A stretch of 64,000 bases of DNA from Bacilli bacterium (GCA_017463365.1 JAFTPH010000038.1:1-64000), one strand, 5' to 3'. Shown: positions 53,289-62,717, numbered from the stretch's first letter. Notes: generated by a model not told the origin, from the sequence alone. Numbers and translations are program-made.

Positions 53289-55148
53289 CTAGTCATCCTC
53301 CCTTACTAAACCTTGTTTTTTCTTATTTTGATGTTTTACAAACATCAATCCACATAATCCTACAGCTGTAATAACAAGTCCCGTCATGATAAGCGCGAAA
53401 TTTTCTTTTAAGATATTATCACGATATTGTTGATATGCTTTAGAATAGTATGCAGCATTATGTCCTAATTCGAAATAATACATTGCTTCTTCAAATTGTT
53501 CTAAACGAAGTAAGCTCTTACCAATTCCAACATATCCAAGCTCATAGTTAGAGTTCATCTTAACTACTTCTCTCCAGTACTTTTCAGCACCGATGATATC
53601 ATTTTCTAAATATAATTTTGTTGCTTGGTTTACTAAACTACCAAATGTTGATGTACTATAAGAAATAATACTCTTAGATGTTCTATCAACGATTAATACT
53701 AATTCTTGTTTTTCAGTATTTTCCTTAGCTTCGATTGTTAAATAACTAATCGCAACTGGTTCATTAATACTGTTAGATAATTCACCTTTTTCACCAGAGA
53801 TGTATAGTAAGTTACCTTCAGTATCATATGTGAAAATTCTTCCACGTTTTGCATCTGTAACAGAATAGAATCCATCAGGGTTAACGGCGATTGCTGTTAA
53901 AGTTGATGCCCCAATTGTTACTTCTTTATTTGTATGAGCTGATAAGAATACCGCATCTCCATTAGGGGCAACGTATCCATTTCTTCTTAATACGTCTTTA
54001 CCAGATGTATTAATTGCTTTGATCATATTTGATCCAGCTACGTTTTCTGAATCCGGATAAGATGTTGCATATAAGAATCCATCTTCATCCATTGTGATAT
54101 TAATGAATTCTGGTGGTAAAGTTAATGCTTGTTGTTCTTTTTGAATTTCAGACATAATCTTATACCAGAATTGTTTTAATGGGTTAGCTGTAACAACGTT
54201 CTTACCTAAGAAACGGTTAAACTTACCATTTGCTGAACTATATTCAAATTTAACTTCTTTAGTTTCTTCATCAAGTTCTAAAGTATTTTCATAAGTAGCT
54301 TTACTAAATTCAATAATACCTTCATATGTGTTTTTAGCTACACAGTAAACACGTTTTGTTTTATCAACCGCAATCTTAGTAGGTTTAAATAAACGTTTAG
54401 TTGATGTTGATAAATCTGTTTCAGTATCCCATTGATAGAATACTTCATCAGTTGGAGTTAAGTATACTTCTGTAACAACATAATCTGAAGTCATCTTTAA
54501 AATTCTTGAGTTATCAGTATCTGCAATATAGATGGAATAACTGTCACCTTCTTCAACAACCGCAAGACCTTGCGCATTATTTAAGAAGACACTAGCACCA
54601 CTATATTCATCAGTTCCTTCTAAAACTGACTCTTTAATAATTGGCATATATGGAGCTTTCTTAGAAAGATCACTTCCTTCAAAATCTGAAGATGTAATTG
54701 CTGATAATTCTTTATTAAAATTATAATAAGCTCTTAATGTGTCATAAACATGTTTTGTAATTTCAAATTCTGTAACTGGTTGTTCAATACATTTCATTTC
54801 TTCATTTAAAATTACAATTGAACTAACACCTTTTGTTTTTAAAATCGTTTTGTTAATTTCAATTTGTACTTCAGATGAAGTATCATTTTCTGAGTCTAAG
54901 ATGAAGATTTCGTTATTATAAATAACCATATCTTCTAAAGTATTGAATGTTAATGTTTTTGAATCATCATTAATATCTAAGATATCTTTACCGTAATAAG
55001 TATCTTTGTAAGTTAGCCCTTCAGCAGAAGGTAGAGCGTTTTTCCAGAAATCGTAGTTGTAACTTGCACCATTACTGATAAACATAGTAGCAGTTAGCAT
55101 TACTGAAAAACTTAAAACTAATATTAAAGCTTTTACATATTTCTTCAT
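53289..55148 (-). CDS. Membrane-anchored NHL-propeller protein with TPR-like repeats
   Basis: A 619-residue protein with an N-terminal signal or anchor helix (ALILVLSFSVMLTATMFISN), an extracellular beta-propeller with NHL-type blades (about 60-510: YSIYIADTDNSRILKM, FLYATSYPDSENVAG, GFYSVTDAKRGRIFTYDTEG), a short TPR-like helical pair (about 510-575: DIIGAEKYWREVVKMNSNYE, LEQFEEAMYYFELGH) and a C-terminal membrane helix (FALIMTGLVITAVGLCGLMF) with a basic tail. ATG 55148 lies eight bases from GGAGG. Propeller plus TPR suggests a scaffold or ligand sensor for the surrounding permeases. Confidence 0.75.
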   Translation of the reverse strand: MKKYVKALILVLSFSVMLTATMFISNGASYNYDFWKNALPSAEGLTYKDTYYGKDILDINDDSKTLTFNTLEDMVIYNNEIFILDSENDTSSEVQIEINKTILKTKGVSSIVILNEEMKCIEQPVTEFEITKHVYDTLRAYYNFNKELSAITSSDFEGSDLSKKAPYMPIIKESVLEGTDEYSGASVFLNNAQGLAVVEEGDSYSIYIADTDNSRILKMTSDYVVTEVYLTPTDEVFYQWDTETDLSTSTKRLFKPTKIAVDKTKRVYCVAKNTYEGIIEFSKATYENTLELDEETKEVKFEYSSANGKFNRFLGKNVVTANPLKQFWYKIMSEIQKEQQALTLPPEFINITMDEDGFLYATSYPDSENVAGSNMIKAINTSGKDVLRRNGYVAPNGDAVFLSAHTNKEVTIGASTLTAIAVNPDGFYSVTDAKRGRIFTYDTEGNLLYISGEKGELSNSINEPVAISYLTIEAKENTEKQELVLIVDRTSKSIISYSTSTFGSLVNQATKLYLENDIIGAEKYWREVVKMNSNYELGYVGIGKSLLRLEQFEEAMYYFELGHNAAYYSKAYQQYRDNILKENFALIMTGLVITAVGLCGLMFVKHQNKKKQGLVREDD

Positions 55149-55160
55149 ATTCGCCACCTC

Positions 55161-56183
55161 CTATTTCATACCTGAGTGAGCCATTGTTTCGATGATTTGG
55201 CTTTGTGATAATACGAAAACCGATACCGGAACAATCATCATAATCAACATTACGGCTGCTGATGTACCTGTTCTTGCTACCCCTGTATTTACGATTTGGT
55301 GTAAAGAGTAACTTAATGGTTTTAATTGCTCACTATAAATATATGTACCACCATCGTTATTCCATAATTGTTGGAATAATAAGATGATTAATGTTAACCA
55401 AGCTGGTTTAACAAGTGGCATAACGATTTTCCAATAAATTTGGAATTCGCTTGCGCCATCTAGTTTTGCTGATTCAATGAAGTCATTTGGAATATCTTGC
55501 ATGAACTGTTTCATTAAGTATAAACCTAGTGAATAAGCAAATGCAGGAACGATGATTGCCCATTGAGTATCTACAAGTCCGATTAAACTGAAGATAATAT
55601 ATCTTGGAGTATCTGTAACTTGTGCAGCAAACATTAATGAATAAACTACCATACCGAAGATAATTTTACTTCCAGGGAATTTGTGTTTTGCAAGTGGATA
55701 AGCAGCCATTGAAGCAATAACTACATGTCCAATTGTTCCCATTAAAGTAATGAAGATTGTATTGAAGAAGTATCTTGAGAATGGTACCCAAGAGTCACTC
55801 ATTACAATACTTAAATCGATAAAGTTATCAAATGTAGGGTTCATTACGAATAATTTTGGAGGATAAATGAATAACTCATTTAATGGTTTAAACGCTGCGA
55901 AGATTGTATATAGTAGCGGATAAGCACTAAATGCTCCAAATAAACATAACATTAAGAATAAGGCAATGTCTCCACCAACGCTTCTTGACATTCTCTTTTT
56001 CTTTTTAATACGACGACGTTTTTCCATTTGGTAGAAGAATAACTCTAATTTACCCATTTTAGATTCATCACGAATACCAAACTTCTTTAACTTCTTCTCT
56101 TGTCTTTTACGGCGCTTAATCTCAGCTTTACTTTCGCCAACACCTTTTACTGCGTCGTTATCAATATTCATCTTACGAGCCAT
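55161..56183 (-). CDS. Carbohydrate ABC transporter permease (MalG-type), pair B
   Basis: A 340-residue permease with six helices and the EAA loop IPNDFIESAKLDGASEFQIYWKIVMP. The N-terminus has about 70 extra, strongly basic residues (KAEIKRRKRQEKKLKKFG, RRRIKKKKRMSRS) before TM1, unusual for the family. Two bases from its partner. The ATPase is missing locally. Confidence 0.92.
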   Translation of the reverse strand: MARKMNIDNDAVKGVGESKAEIKRRKRQEKKLKKFGIRDESKMGKLELFFYQMEKRRRIKKKKRMSRSVGGDIALFLMLCLFGAFSAYPLLYTIFAAFKPLNELFIYPPKLFVMNPTFDNFIDLSIVMSDSWVPFSRYFFNTIFITLMGTIGHVVIASMAAYPLAKHKFPGSKIIFGMVVYSLMFAAQVTDTPRYIIFSLIGLVDTQWAIIVPAFAYSLGLYLMKQFMQDIPNDFIESAKLDGASEFQIYWKIVMPLVKPAWLTLIILLFQQLWNNDGGTYIYSEQLKPLSYSLHQIVNTGVARTGTSAAVMLIMMIVPVSVFVLSQSQIIETMAHSGMK

Positions 56184-56185
56184 GA

Positions 56186-57547
56186 CTAATTGCCTACCCT
56201 TCTTAAAATTTTCTTAATTAATCCGTTTGCTAAAATCATTACTAAGAATAAGATTGTAGCGATTGCAGAAGCATAACCCATTTCCATACGTAAGCTACCA
56301 TAGTCCATCAAGTGGGTAATGATTGTATGCCCGGCATACTCAATTGATGGGAATCCCGCAATTTGGATTGATACAGCTGCGACTGATAAACTTGATGTAA
56401 TTTGCATTACCGCCCCGAACATTAATTGTGATTTCATTTGTGGTAAAGTAATAAACCATAGTTCTTGCCAACGGCTCTTAATACCGTCAATCGCACCAGC
56501 TTCATATAATTCTTTATTAACTGATTGTAACCCGGCGATGAAGGCTAGGAACGAAACCCCTAAACTCATCCATAATTGTACAATCATAACAATCCAGATA
56601 ATGTAATCGGCATTTTGTAACCATAAGACAGGTTCTTGAATAATACCAAGTTGCATTAGGATTGAGTTAGCATAACCATAAATATCACTACTGAAAATTA
56701 ATTTCCATACTAAGTATACGTTACCTGAAATAGATGGAGCGTAGAATATTAAGGTCATAAATGCTCTTAATTTTGGTTTTAATTCATTGATTAACCATGC
56801 GAAGATAAATGCCATTAAGTAACTTAATGGACCAGTTACTACCGCAAGTAATAATGTATTTCTGATCGCAATAATAAATACTTTATCATCTACGAAAAGT
56901 CTCATGTAGTTTTCCCAACCTACAAATGAAGGAAACTCTAAAAGGTTGAAGTATGTAAATGATAATACAAGTGACATTACAACCGGTAATACTGTAAAGA
57001 TAAAGAATAAGATTGTGTAAGGAGCAACTAAATAGTAGTATTGACGTTTGATGTACATTTCTCTACGTAAGCGTCCACCACGTTTACTCCAACGTTCAAG
57101 TTTGTATCCTAAAGATGCACGTTCTTTTTCAATTCTTAATTTTTGAACTAATCTTTCATGATCTTTTGAATAAGCAAAGTATGCATCTTCTGCTTCTTGA
57201 TTTGTTTTATCAGCGTAGTATGCTTTCTTTAATTCGTCATATTTAACTTGACTTTCAGCAACACGTTTCTTTAATTCAACAATATTTTCTTTAACTTGAG
57301 CATCGAAAGCTTCATCTTCTGCTTTCCATTCGGCTTTTTTGTTTTTAATAGCTTCACGAAGTTCAGCTTTACGATTCAATTTTTCTGCTCTTTCAAGAGC
57401 AGCTTTTTCACGTCTTTCAGCTCTTGTTGCAGGTGCGCCATTAGCTCTATCAAGCTTTTTATTTTTCATGACATATCTTACAATTCCAAAAGCAATTAAC
57501 GCGAATATTACTGAGAATACTATATATAAAATTACGTTAAATTCCAT
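56186..57547 (-). CDS. Carbohydrate ABC transporter permease (MalF-type) with N-terminal helix and coiled coil, pair B
   Basis: A 453-residue permease, about 150 longer than usual. Residues 5-27 form an extra membrane helix, then about 38-165 is a highly charged coiled coil (ERAEKLNRKAELREAIKNKK, VKENIVELKKRVAESQVKYD). The ordinary permease begins near 172 (YLVAPYTILFFIFTVLPVVM) and carries the EAA loop VNKELYEAGAIDGIKSRWQELWFITLPQ. The extension would lie in the cytoplasm, where it could bind the shared ATPase or the basic tail of the partner permease. Confidence 0.9.
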   Translation of the reverse strand: MEFNVILYIVFSVIFALIAFGIVRYVMKNKKLDRANGAPATRAERREKAALERAEKLNRKAELREAIKNKKAEWKAEDEAFDAQVKENIVELKKRVAESQVKYDELKKAYYADKTNQEAEDAYFAYSKDHERLVQKLRIEKERASLGYKLERWSKRGGRLRREMYIKRQYYYLVAPYTILFFIFTVLPVVMSLVLSFTYFNLLEFPSFVGWENYMRLFVDDKVFIIAIRNTLLLAVVTGPLSYLMAFIFAWLINELKPKLRAFMTLIFYAPSISGNVYLVWKLIFSSDIYGYANSILMQLGIIQEPVLWLQNADYIIWIVMIVQLWMSLGVSFLAFIAGLQSVNKELYEAGAIDGIKSRWQELWFITLPQMKSQLMFGAVMQITSSLSVAAVSIQIAGFPSIEYAGHTIITHLMDYGSLRMEMGYASAIATILFLVMILANGLIKKILRRVGN

Positions 57548-57550
57548 ATT

Positions 57551-60500
57551 CTACTCCTCTTCATCAGATGCAAGCGGTAAGCCGAATTCTCCACGCTTAC
57601 GATCGATTTCGTTGTTAATGTTGTTTGCATATTCATACAATGTTTCTTTTGCGTTAACTAAGTTATTGATTACTTCACGGAAGGCATTTTCAACTTCACG
57701 ACCTGTAATATAACTTCCGGCAATATTTGGCATATGGTGAACACCATATACGTTTTTATAAACTTTTCCATCACTGTTAGCGGCTGTAAATGCGGCAACT
57801 TCATTTCCGTTAACAACAACAGATGAGTCTGTTTCTTCAGAGAATCCCCATTGTTTTAATAATTGATTTAAGTCATCTTTAGGCCATGCAAGTCCTTTTA
57901 ATGCGTCAATGTTTGCTGTTGCTTGACGAGCTGCAGATCCTAAGATACCTTCCATTTCTTGACCGAATAATGTTTGTGTTTCTGTGCTAGTCCACCATTT
58001 TAAGAATTCCCAAGATGCGTCACGAATGCTTTCGTCTGCTTCAGCTGGTCCTCTTAAGATTACCGCTCCAGTACCACTTACCACTGATGTATGGTCGATA
58101 TATACTTCACCATTATCATCTACACGGTAGCTACCTGGAATTGGATAGTATGACCAAGTACCACGAAGTTCAGGGGCAAATACTGATAATGTATTATATG
58201 TTTCATAATAAGCAATACCAATTGGCATTTCTCCTGAACGGAAACGGTTAATGAATGATGCATATGATGGGAATGAATATAATGTGTAGAATTCAGTCCA
58301 TGTTTCAAATGCTTCCATTCCAACATTGTTTAATAAACCTGTTTCTTTATTGTCATTGATGTATAATTCTCCACCCATTTGGTAAAGTAATGATACAAAG
58401 ATTGGGTTAAGTGCAGTAGCTCCAGAATCATTTACTGGTAAATAGAATTGTAATTGTTCTGCTTGTAAATTAGCAACTAAGTCAATTACTTCATCCCAAG
58501 TATTAGGAACTTTATCTGCCCAACCATATTTTTCCATGATGTCATCGCGGACGAACATCATTAAGAATAATTCTTTTTCTGGTAAAGCGTAAACTTCAAC
58601 ATTTCTTCCTTCAGCTCCACCCCAGTCAAATGTGAATAAGGCGTTACCACTATTAGAGAATTGTTTTGCTACTTCTTCATAGTCTTCAAATTGACTAATA
58701 TCGTATACCGCATTACGTAAACCATAGTTAACTGGTAATGAGCTATCAACGTTAATCGCAACGTCTGGTCCAATTCCAGCAAGTGTAGATTTTAATAATA
58801 CGTCTGTACCAGTAATCTTTAAGTCAATTTGAACTCCAGTTTTAGGTGTGAAGTTTTCATCGGCTAAACGTCTAATTACGTTAGCTTGGTCACGTCCTAA
58901 AGTCATCCAAACTTCGATTGTTTCAGTTACTTCTGCATCTGTATCCATTGCTCCAATTGTTGAGTAATCGATAAAGAATGAATAGAAGAAATTAACGATT
59001 CCATCCCATAATCCTTTAAAGAATCCTTCGTTAGCTTTTGGTAATTCATAATCAGGTGTGTGAACCATGATATAGTCAACCATAAGTGGCGCTTCACGTA
59101 AGTCAGCAAGGATTGTACCAAGTGATGAAATGTTGTTACTAAATGTTCCAAGTCTTGATGGAAGGCTTCGAGCCTCATCTTCTAAGAAGTCTTCAAGTTG
59201 TACTACGAATGTATCAATAACCCCTGTTTTATCTGATTGTGTTCCAGATATATCAGAGATAGATTTTGAAACTGTTTCAAGTCTTGTTTTGGCAGTTTCT
59301 AAACGTTTCATTAAGTTAAGTTCAGTACGATTAGCAAGTTCATAGTCACGTCCAGCATCCGGAGATGTTGTAGTGAACTTGATAATTTCTAAGTATAAGT
59401 CATTTAAGTAGGCAACAATGTCTTCAATTTCTTCAACTAAGGCTGCATAATCTCCAAGTGTTACTTCCATTGTGATTGTGTGAGTACCTTTTGTTAAGTA
59501 GAATTCAAATTTTTCTTGTTCATTACCTAGTGTTAATAATTGCCAATCTGATGAATAAGAGAAAATAGTTTGTTTTAATTCATCGAATGCAACCTCACCA
59601 TCGATATAAACAATACGGTTAGAGTACATACCTCTTACTGTAGATTGCTTAGCTCTTAAAGAGATGTTATAGTAACCATCTGCAGGAACTTCTACTTCCC
59701 ATGTAATCCAGTCTCCTAAAACTCTCCAGCTATCTCCACCGATAGAGTTTAATCTAGTTGCTGAATATTCATATGGATATGTCATTGAGCTTGTACGGTC
59801 TGTTTGAGGATATAATGTTGGAGATGATTTAGAAATTGCAGCTTCTGCTTCAACTCTTGATGAATATGTTCCAGCTTCTACGTTTTTACCCTCATTTGAA
59901 GCTTTATATTCTTCATAACTCATACCTTCTTGAATACTTTCAACAGTAAGTTTGTCAATAAGTATATTTTCTTTAACCGCATCAAGTTCGATTGTGTTCA
60001 TTCCTTTTTCAAAATAGAACATATAAGGTTCAGTTGTATAACCCATATCATCTTTGAAATAAGCAGTTCTTAATTCAGGATTTTCTTGTTGTTTAGGTTT
60101 AACATCATTACCTTTAGTATCAACTTCTGGTTTAATAGTTGTTAAATAGTTATTAGTATCACTAGTGTCAAGTTCAATAATATCTAATCCGTTACCCCAA
60201 ACACGTGAGAATACGAATGTTGTAGTTTTATCAAACATTTCTTCTCCGTTAATAGATAATCTTCTTTCAATTGCTGAAGAAGTACCTTTGATTGGATAAT
60301 AAGTAAGTTTTAAATTATAGAAACCTGCCTCAGGAACATTAATTTCCCAAGTTACACTACCTTTATCAGGAGTATAAAGTAACTTATCATTAACATCATC
60401 TGTATCCTTGATATTTAAAGATTCGTCATCTTTATCGTAAACAACAAGTGTTCCTTCTTCTGTTAATTCACTTAAGCTTTTACTGTAATCAACACCAGCA

Positions 60501-60721
60501 ACGCTTACACTTACTCCTTTTGGAGTACCAGCATTACTATGTTCTTTTTTCATTTTTTCCAAATACGAATTATAATCATTCGAATTGGCAGTAGTTGTCG
60601 TTTCTTGTGGATTGTATGTATAAGTGATCGGTTTAGAACCAGTATTGTTAAAAATAACAATTACCGCTACAACAAGCACTAATACAACAAGTGTGACAAG
60701 AACAAATCGCTTTTTCTTCAT
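57551..60721 (-). CDS. Membrane-anchored sugar-binding protein fused to two CBM-like domains
   Basis: A 1056-residue extracellular protein held by an N-terminal helix (FVLVTLVVLVLVVAVIVIF, 6-24); no lipobox cysteine is present. Two jelly-roll domains resembling CBM35/CBM6 cover about 85-265 (WEINVPEAGFYNLKLTYYPI) and 285-430 (WEVEVPADGYYNISLRAKQS). A helical spacer (about 430-560) leads to an SBP family 1 domain (about 600-1030: EVWMTLGRDQANVIRRLADE, GIGPDVAINVDSSLPVNYGL, PNTWDEVIDLVANLQ). Second gene of the operon, directly before the permeases. The fused CBMs suggest binding of a polymeric glycan before handing fragments to the importer. Confidence 0.88.
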   Translation of the reverse strand: MKKKRFVLVTLVVLVLVVAVIVIFNNTGSKPITYTYNPQETTTTANSNDYNSYLEKMKKEHSNAGTPKGVSVSVAGVDYSKSLSELTEEGTLVVYDKDDESLNIKDTDDVNDKLLYTPDKGSVTWEINVPEAGFYNLKLTYYPIKGTSSAIERRLSINGEEMFDKTTTFVFSRVWGNGLDIIELDTSDTNNYLTTIKPEVDTKGNDVKPKQQENPELRTAYFKDDMGYTTEPYMFYFEKGMNTIELDAVKENILIDKLTVESIQEGMSYEEYKASNEGKNVEAGTYSSRVEAEAAISKSSPTLYPQTDRTSSMTYPYEYSATRLNSIGGDSWRVLGDWITWEVEVPADGYYNISLRAKQSTVRGMYSNRIVYIDGEVAFDELKQTIFSYSSDWQLLTLGNEQEKFEFYLTKGTHTITMEVTLGDYAALVEEIEDIVAYLNDLYLEIIKFTTTSPDAGRDYELANRTELNLMKRLETAKTRLETVSKSISDISGTQSDKTGVIDTFVVQLEDFLEDEARSLPSRLGTFSNNISSLGTILADLREAPLMVDYIMVHTPDYELPKANEGFFKGLWDGIVNFFYSFFIDYSTIGAMDTDAEVTETIEVWMTLGRDQANVIRRLADENFTPKTGVQIDLKITGTDVLLKSTLAGIGPDVAINVDSSLPVNYGLRNAVYDISQFEDYEEVAKQFSNSGNALFTFDWGGAEGRNVEVYALPEKELFLMMFVRDDIMEKYGWADKVPNTWDEVIDLVANLQAEQLQFYLPVNDSGATALNPIFVSLLYQMGGELYINDNKETGLLNNVGMEAFETWTEFYTLYSFPSYASFINRFRSGEMPIGIAYYETYNTLSVFAPELRGTWSYYPIPGSYRVDDNGEVYIDHTSVVSGTGAVILRGPAEADESIRDASWEFLKWWTSTETQTLFGQEMEGILGSAARQATANIDALKGLAWPKDDLNQLLKQWGFSEETDSSVVVNGNEVAAFTAANSDGKVYKNVYGVHHMPNIAGSYITGREVENAFREVINNLVNAKETLYEYANNINNEIDRKRGEFGLPLASDEEE

Positions 60722-60722
60722 T

Positions 60723-62546
60723 TTAGTTGCCTCTTTCTTTCAATTTTTTTAAGATTTCAATTAATTGGTGAAGGCGTAAAGCACTAAACTTATAACCTTC
60801 CATTTTATTTCTCGCTTCCCACAGCGTTTTGTGAACATCTAGATAATTAGTTAAACTGAAAATGCAATTATCTAATGATTCAAGGTATCCATGACCATCA
60901 AAATATGCCTTAAGCATCATATTGACGTCTAAAAGAGTAGTTAATAACTCAATACTTCCAAGAATTTCATTTGTCACTAAAGAATCATCTTTAACAACCC
61001 TTTTCTTTAAAGCATCAAATTCTAACGTTAACGCATAAGCTTCTTCGTTTGATAAAAGATTATACGTCATTTTATTTAAAAAGAAACCTAGTTTATCAGA
61101 TTCATTTTTAGCACCTTCACTATGAAGTATTACACTAAATAGCTTGCTGCCATATGATCTGTAAGCTCCTTCTAAGCGTGTGTAGGTCGATAAATCTAGT
61201 ATTAGGGTAGCATTAATAACACCTACTAGTTCTTCTAATACTACTTTTATCAAATACTCTGGACTATTATCAACATTCCAACTACACATAGCTCCATAGA
61301 TAATTCCCGGATAGCTATATGGTAAATATTGTAAATGTCCTAAATCTCCCCAATCTGTTAGTAACATTCCTTCCCCTCCATACGCCCTTGTATAAAAACA
61401 AGCATTGCGGATGGTTGTCACCATTTCTAAATACCTTGAGGTAATTACTCCCCAAGTCGAAGTTGCTGGCGCTGTCGTAAATTTAACATCTAATTCTTTC
61501 AGCAATTTCGAATTTTTGTGATACGGATAATCTACATTGTATCCCCAATCAACAAAAATAACATCTTTTGGTAGTCGCTTAATTGACTCAGGATGTTTGA
61601 GTAAAACGTCTCCCCAAATTAAGGGTGTTTTACCATGTTTTTTAACATGTTCGTAAAGAGTTAAGAAATAATCAACAAAGACTTCACCTTCACCCTTTTC
61701 TAAAACAATGTCTTTACTTTTGCCATGACCTAGTTCAAATGGTTCATCAAAATTCATATTGAAGAATTTTGATTTTGTATGTGGTAAGAAATCATCGTAT
61801 AAACTTTTTACAAACTCAATACTTTTTGGATTACTAGGATCCAAGGTCGAAGGAGTTCTTTTACTTCCCCACATTTCAAATAAACCATCAACTTCTGAAA
61901 GTTCTTTAAATTTATCTTGTAATAACCAATCTTGCATATGACCAAAACCATTTTCATTTGGCACTAAATCAATAAAGTGATCATTTGCGTAATCCTCAAG
62001 AAGAGCATATTGTTCAAATGTTAAATAGTTTTTATCAATTAAAACTTCTGGATAAATTGTTGACTCTAAACTAAAACCTTCAACATATAGTTCTAAGTGA
62101 TTGTACTTTAAACTAGATAGTAAATCAATAACTTCTTTAATTGTCTCGATTTTAGGAACTTTTGACCTTGAGATATCCATCATAAATCCTCTAATCTTTA
62201 AATCAGGATAATCATATATCTCACAACATCTTATTTTAGATTCTTTTAAAGCCAACCATTTCAGGCTCATAACAGCATAAAAAGCTCCCGTATCGGTCGA
62301 TGAACTAATCACAATTTCTTGTTCATTAACCACAATTTGGTAAGCTTCTTCCTTCAAACAATCTATTTTTTTTATTTTTAGAGTTATTTGTTTTTCTGAA
62401 GACGGCCATTTGCTTGTTAGTTCACTAATTCGCTCTTGCAATCTGGTACTTGTATCAAAGTCATTTTGGATAATTTTTACATCACGCGTGATTTCTAAAA
62501 ACCCTGGCAAGACTTTATACTGTTTAAGTATTGGAACCGCTTGCAT
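60723..62546 (-). CDS. GH20-like beta-N-acetylhexosaminidase, cytoplasmic
   Basis: A 607-residue protein with the GH20 layout: an N-terminal alpha/beta domain (about 1-110) and a barrel (about 115-430) starting at LKIRGFMMDISRSKVPKIET. NMNFDEPFELGHGKS near 265 holds the Asp-Glu pair expected in GH20, and WGDVLLKHPES and TAPATSTWG belong to the active-site wall. A helical C-terminus follows. No signal peptide. It should remove GlcNAc or GalNAc from imported oligosaccharides. First gene of the 15-gene operon, with AAGGAG upstream. The family assignment is secure to the clan but the substrate is open. Confidence 0.85.
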   Translation of the reverse strand: MQAVPILKQYKVLPGFLEITRDVKIIQNDFDTSTRLQERISELTSKWPSSEKQITLKIKKIDCLKEEAYQIVVNEQEIVISSSTDTGAFYAVMSLKWLALKESKIRCCEIYDYPDLKIRGFMMDISRSKVPKIETIKEVIDLLSSLKYNHLELYVEGFSLESTIYPEVLIDKNYLTFEQYALLEDYANDHFIDLVPNENGFGHMQDWLLQDKFKELSEVDGLFEMWGSKRTPSTLDPSNPKSIEFVKSLYDDFLPHTKSKFFNMNFDEPFELGHGKSKDIVLEKGEGEVFVDYFLTLYEHVKKHGKTPLIWGDVLLKHPESIKRLPKDVIFVDWGYNVDYPYHKNSKLLKELDVKFTTAPATSTWGVITSRYLEMVTTIRNACFYTRAYGGEGMLLTDWGDLGHLQYLPYSYPGIIYGAMCSWNVDNSPEYLIKVVLEELVGVINATLILDLSTYTRLEGAYRSYGSKLFSVILHSEGAKNESDKLGFFLNKMTYNLLSNEEAYALTLEFDALKKRVVKDDSLVTNEILGSIELLTTLLDVNMMLKAYFDGHGYLESLDNCIFSLTNYLDVHKTLWEARNKMEGYKFSALRLHQLIEILKKLKERGN

Positions 62547-62591
62547 TTGTTACCATCTCCTTATGAAAAAATAATACTCTAGTCTTTACTT

Positions 62592-62620
62592 ATTATACCA
62601 AAGAAAACGTTTTTCTGCAA
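62592..62620 (-). promoter_or_regulatory. Promoter of the 15-gene glycan operon, with operator-like box
   Basis: TATAAT (62592-62597) with an extended TGG; TTGCAG lies 17 bases upstream (62615-62620). Between them AGAAAACGTTTTTCT (62602-62616) forms a near-palindrome around CG, similar to the cre-like boxes elsewhere. No other promoter this good is visible before 38063. Confidence 0.7.
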
Positions 62621-62680
62621 GTAATATATCAATTTTTGTGCAAAATGAAAATAGCATTTTTTTGTTTTCATAAAATTCAG

Positions 62681-62717
62681 AAAAAAATAAGGTGTTAATC
62701 ACAATAATTAACACCTT
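62681..62717 (-). terminator. Terminator of the GHL10 gene
   Basis: Stem AAGGTGTTAAT / ATTAACACCTT (62689-62699 with 62707-62717) followed by ATTTTTTT on the minus strand. It separates the GHL10 gene from the 15-gene operon. Confidence 0.85.

Noticed and set aside
57296-57713. Plus-strand open frames opposite the permease gene
   Set aside because: They are shadows of a Lys/Glu-rich coding region, have no ribosome sites and no protein-like composition. The same holds for other plus-strand frames within 12-20 kb and 33-62 kb.
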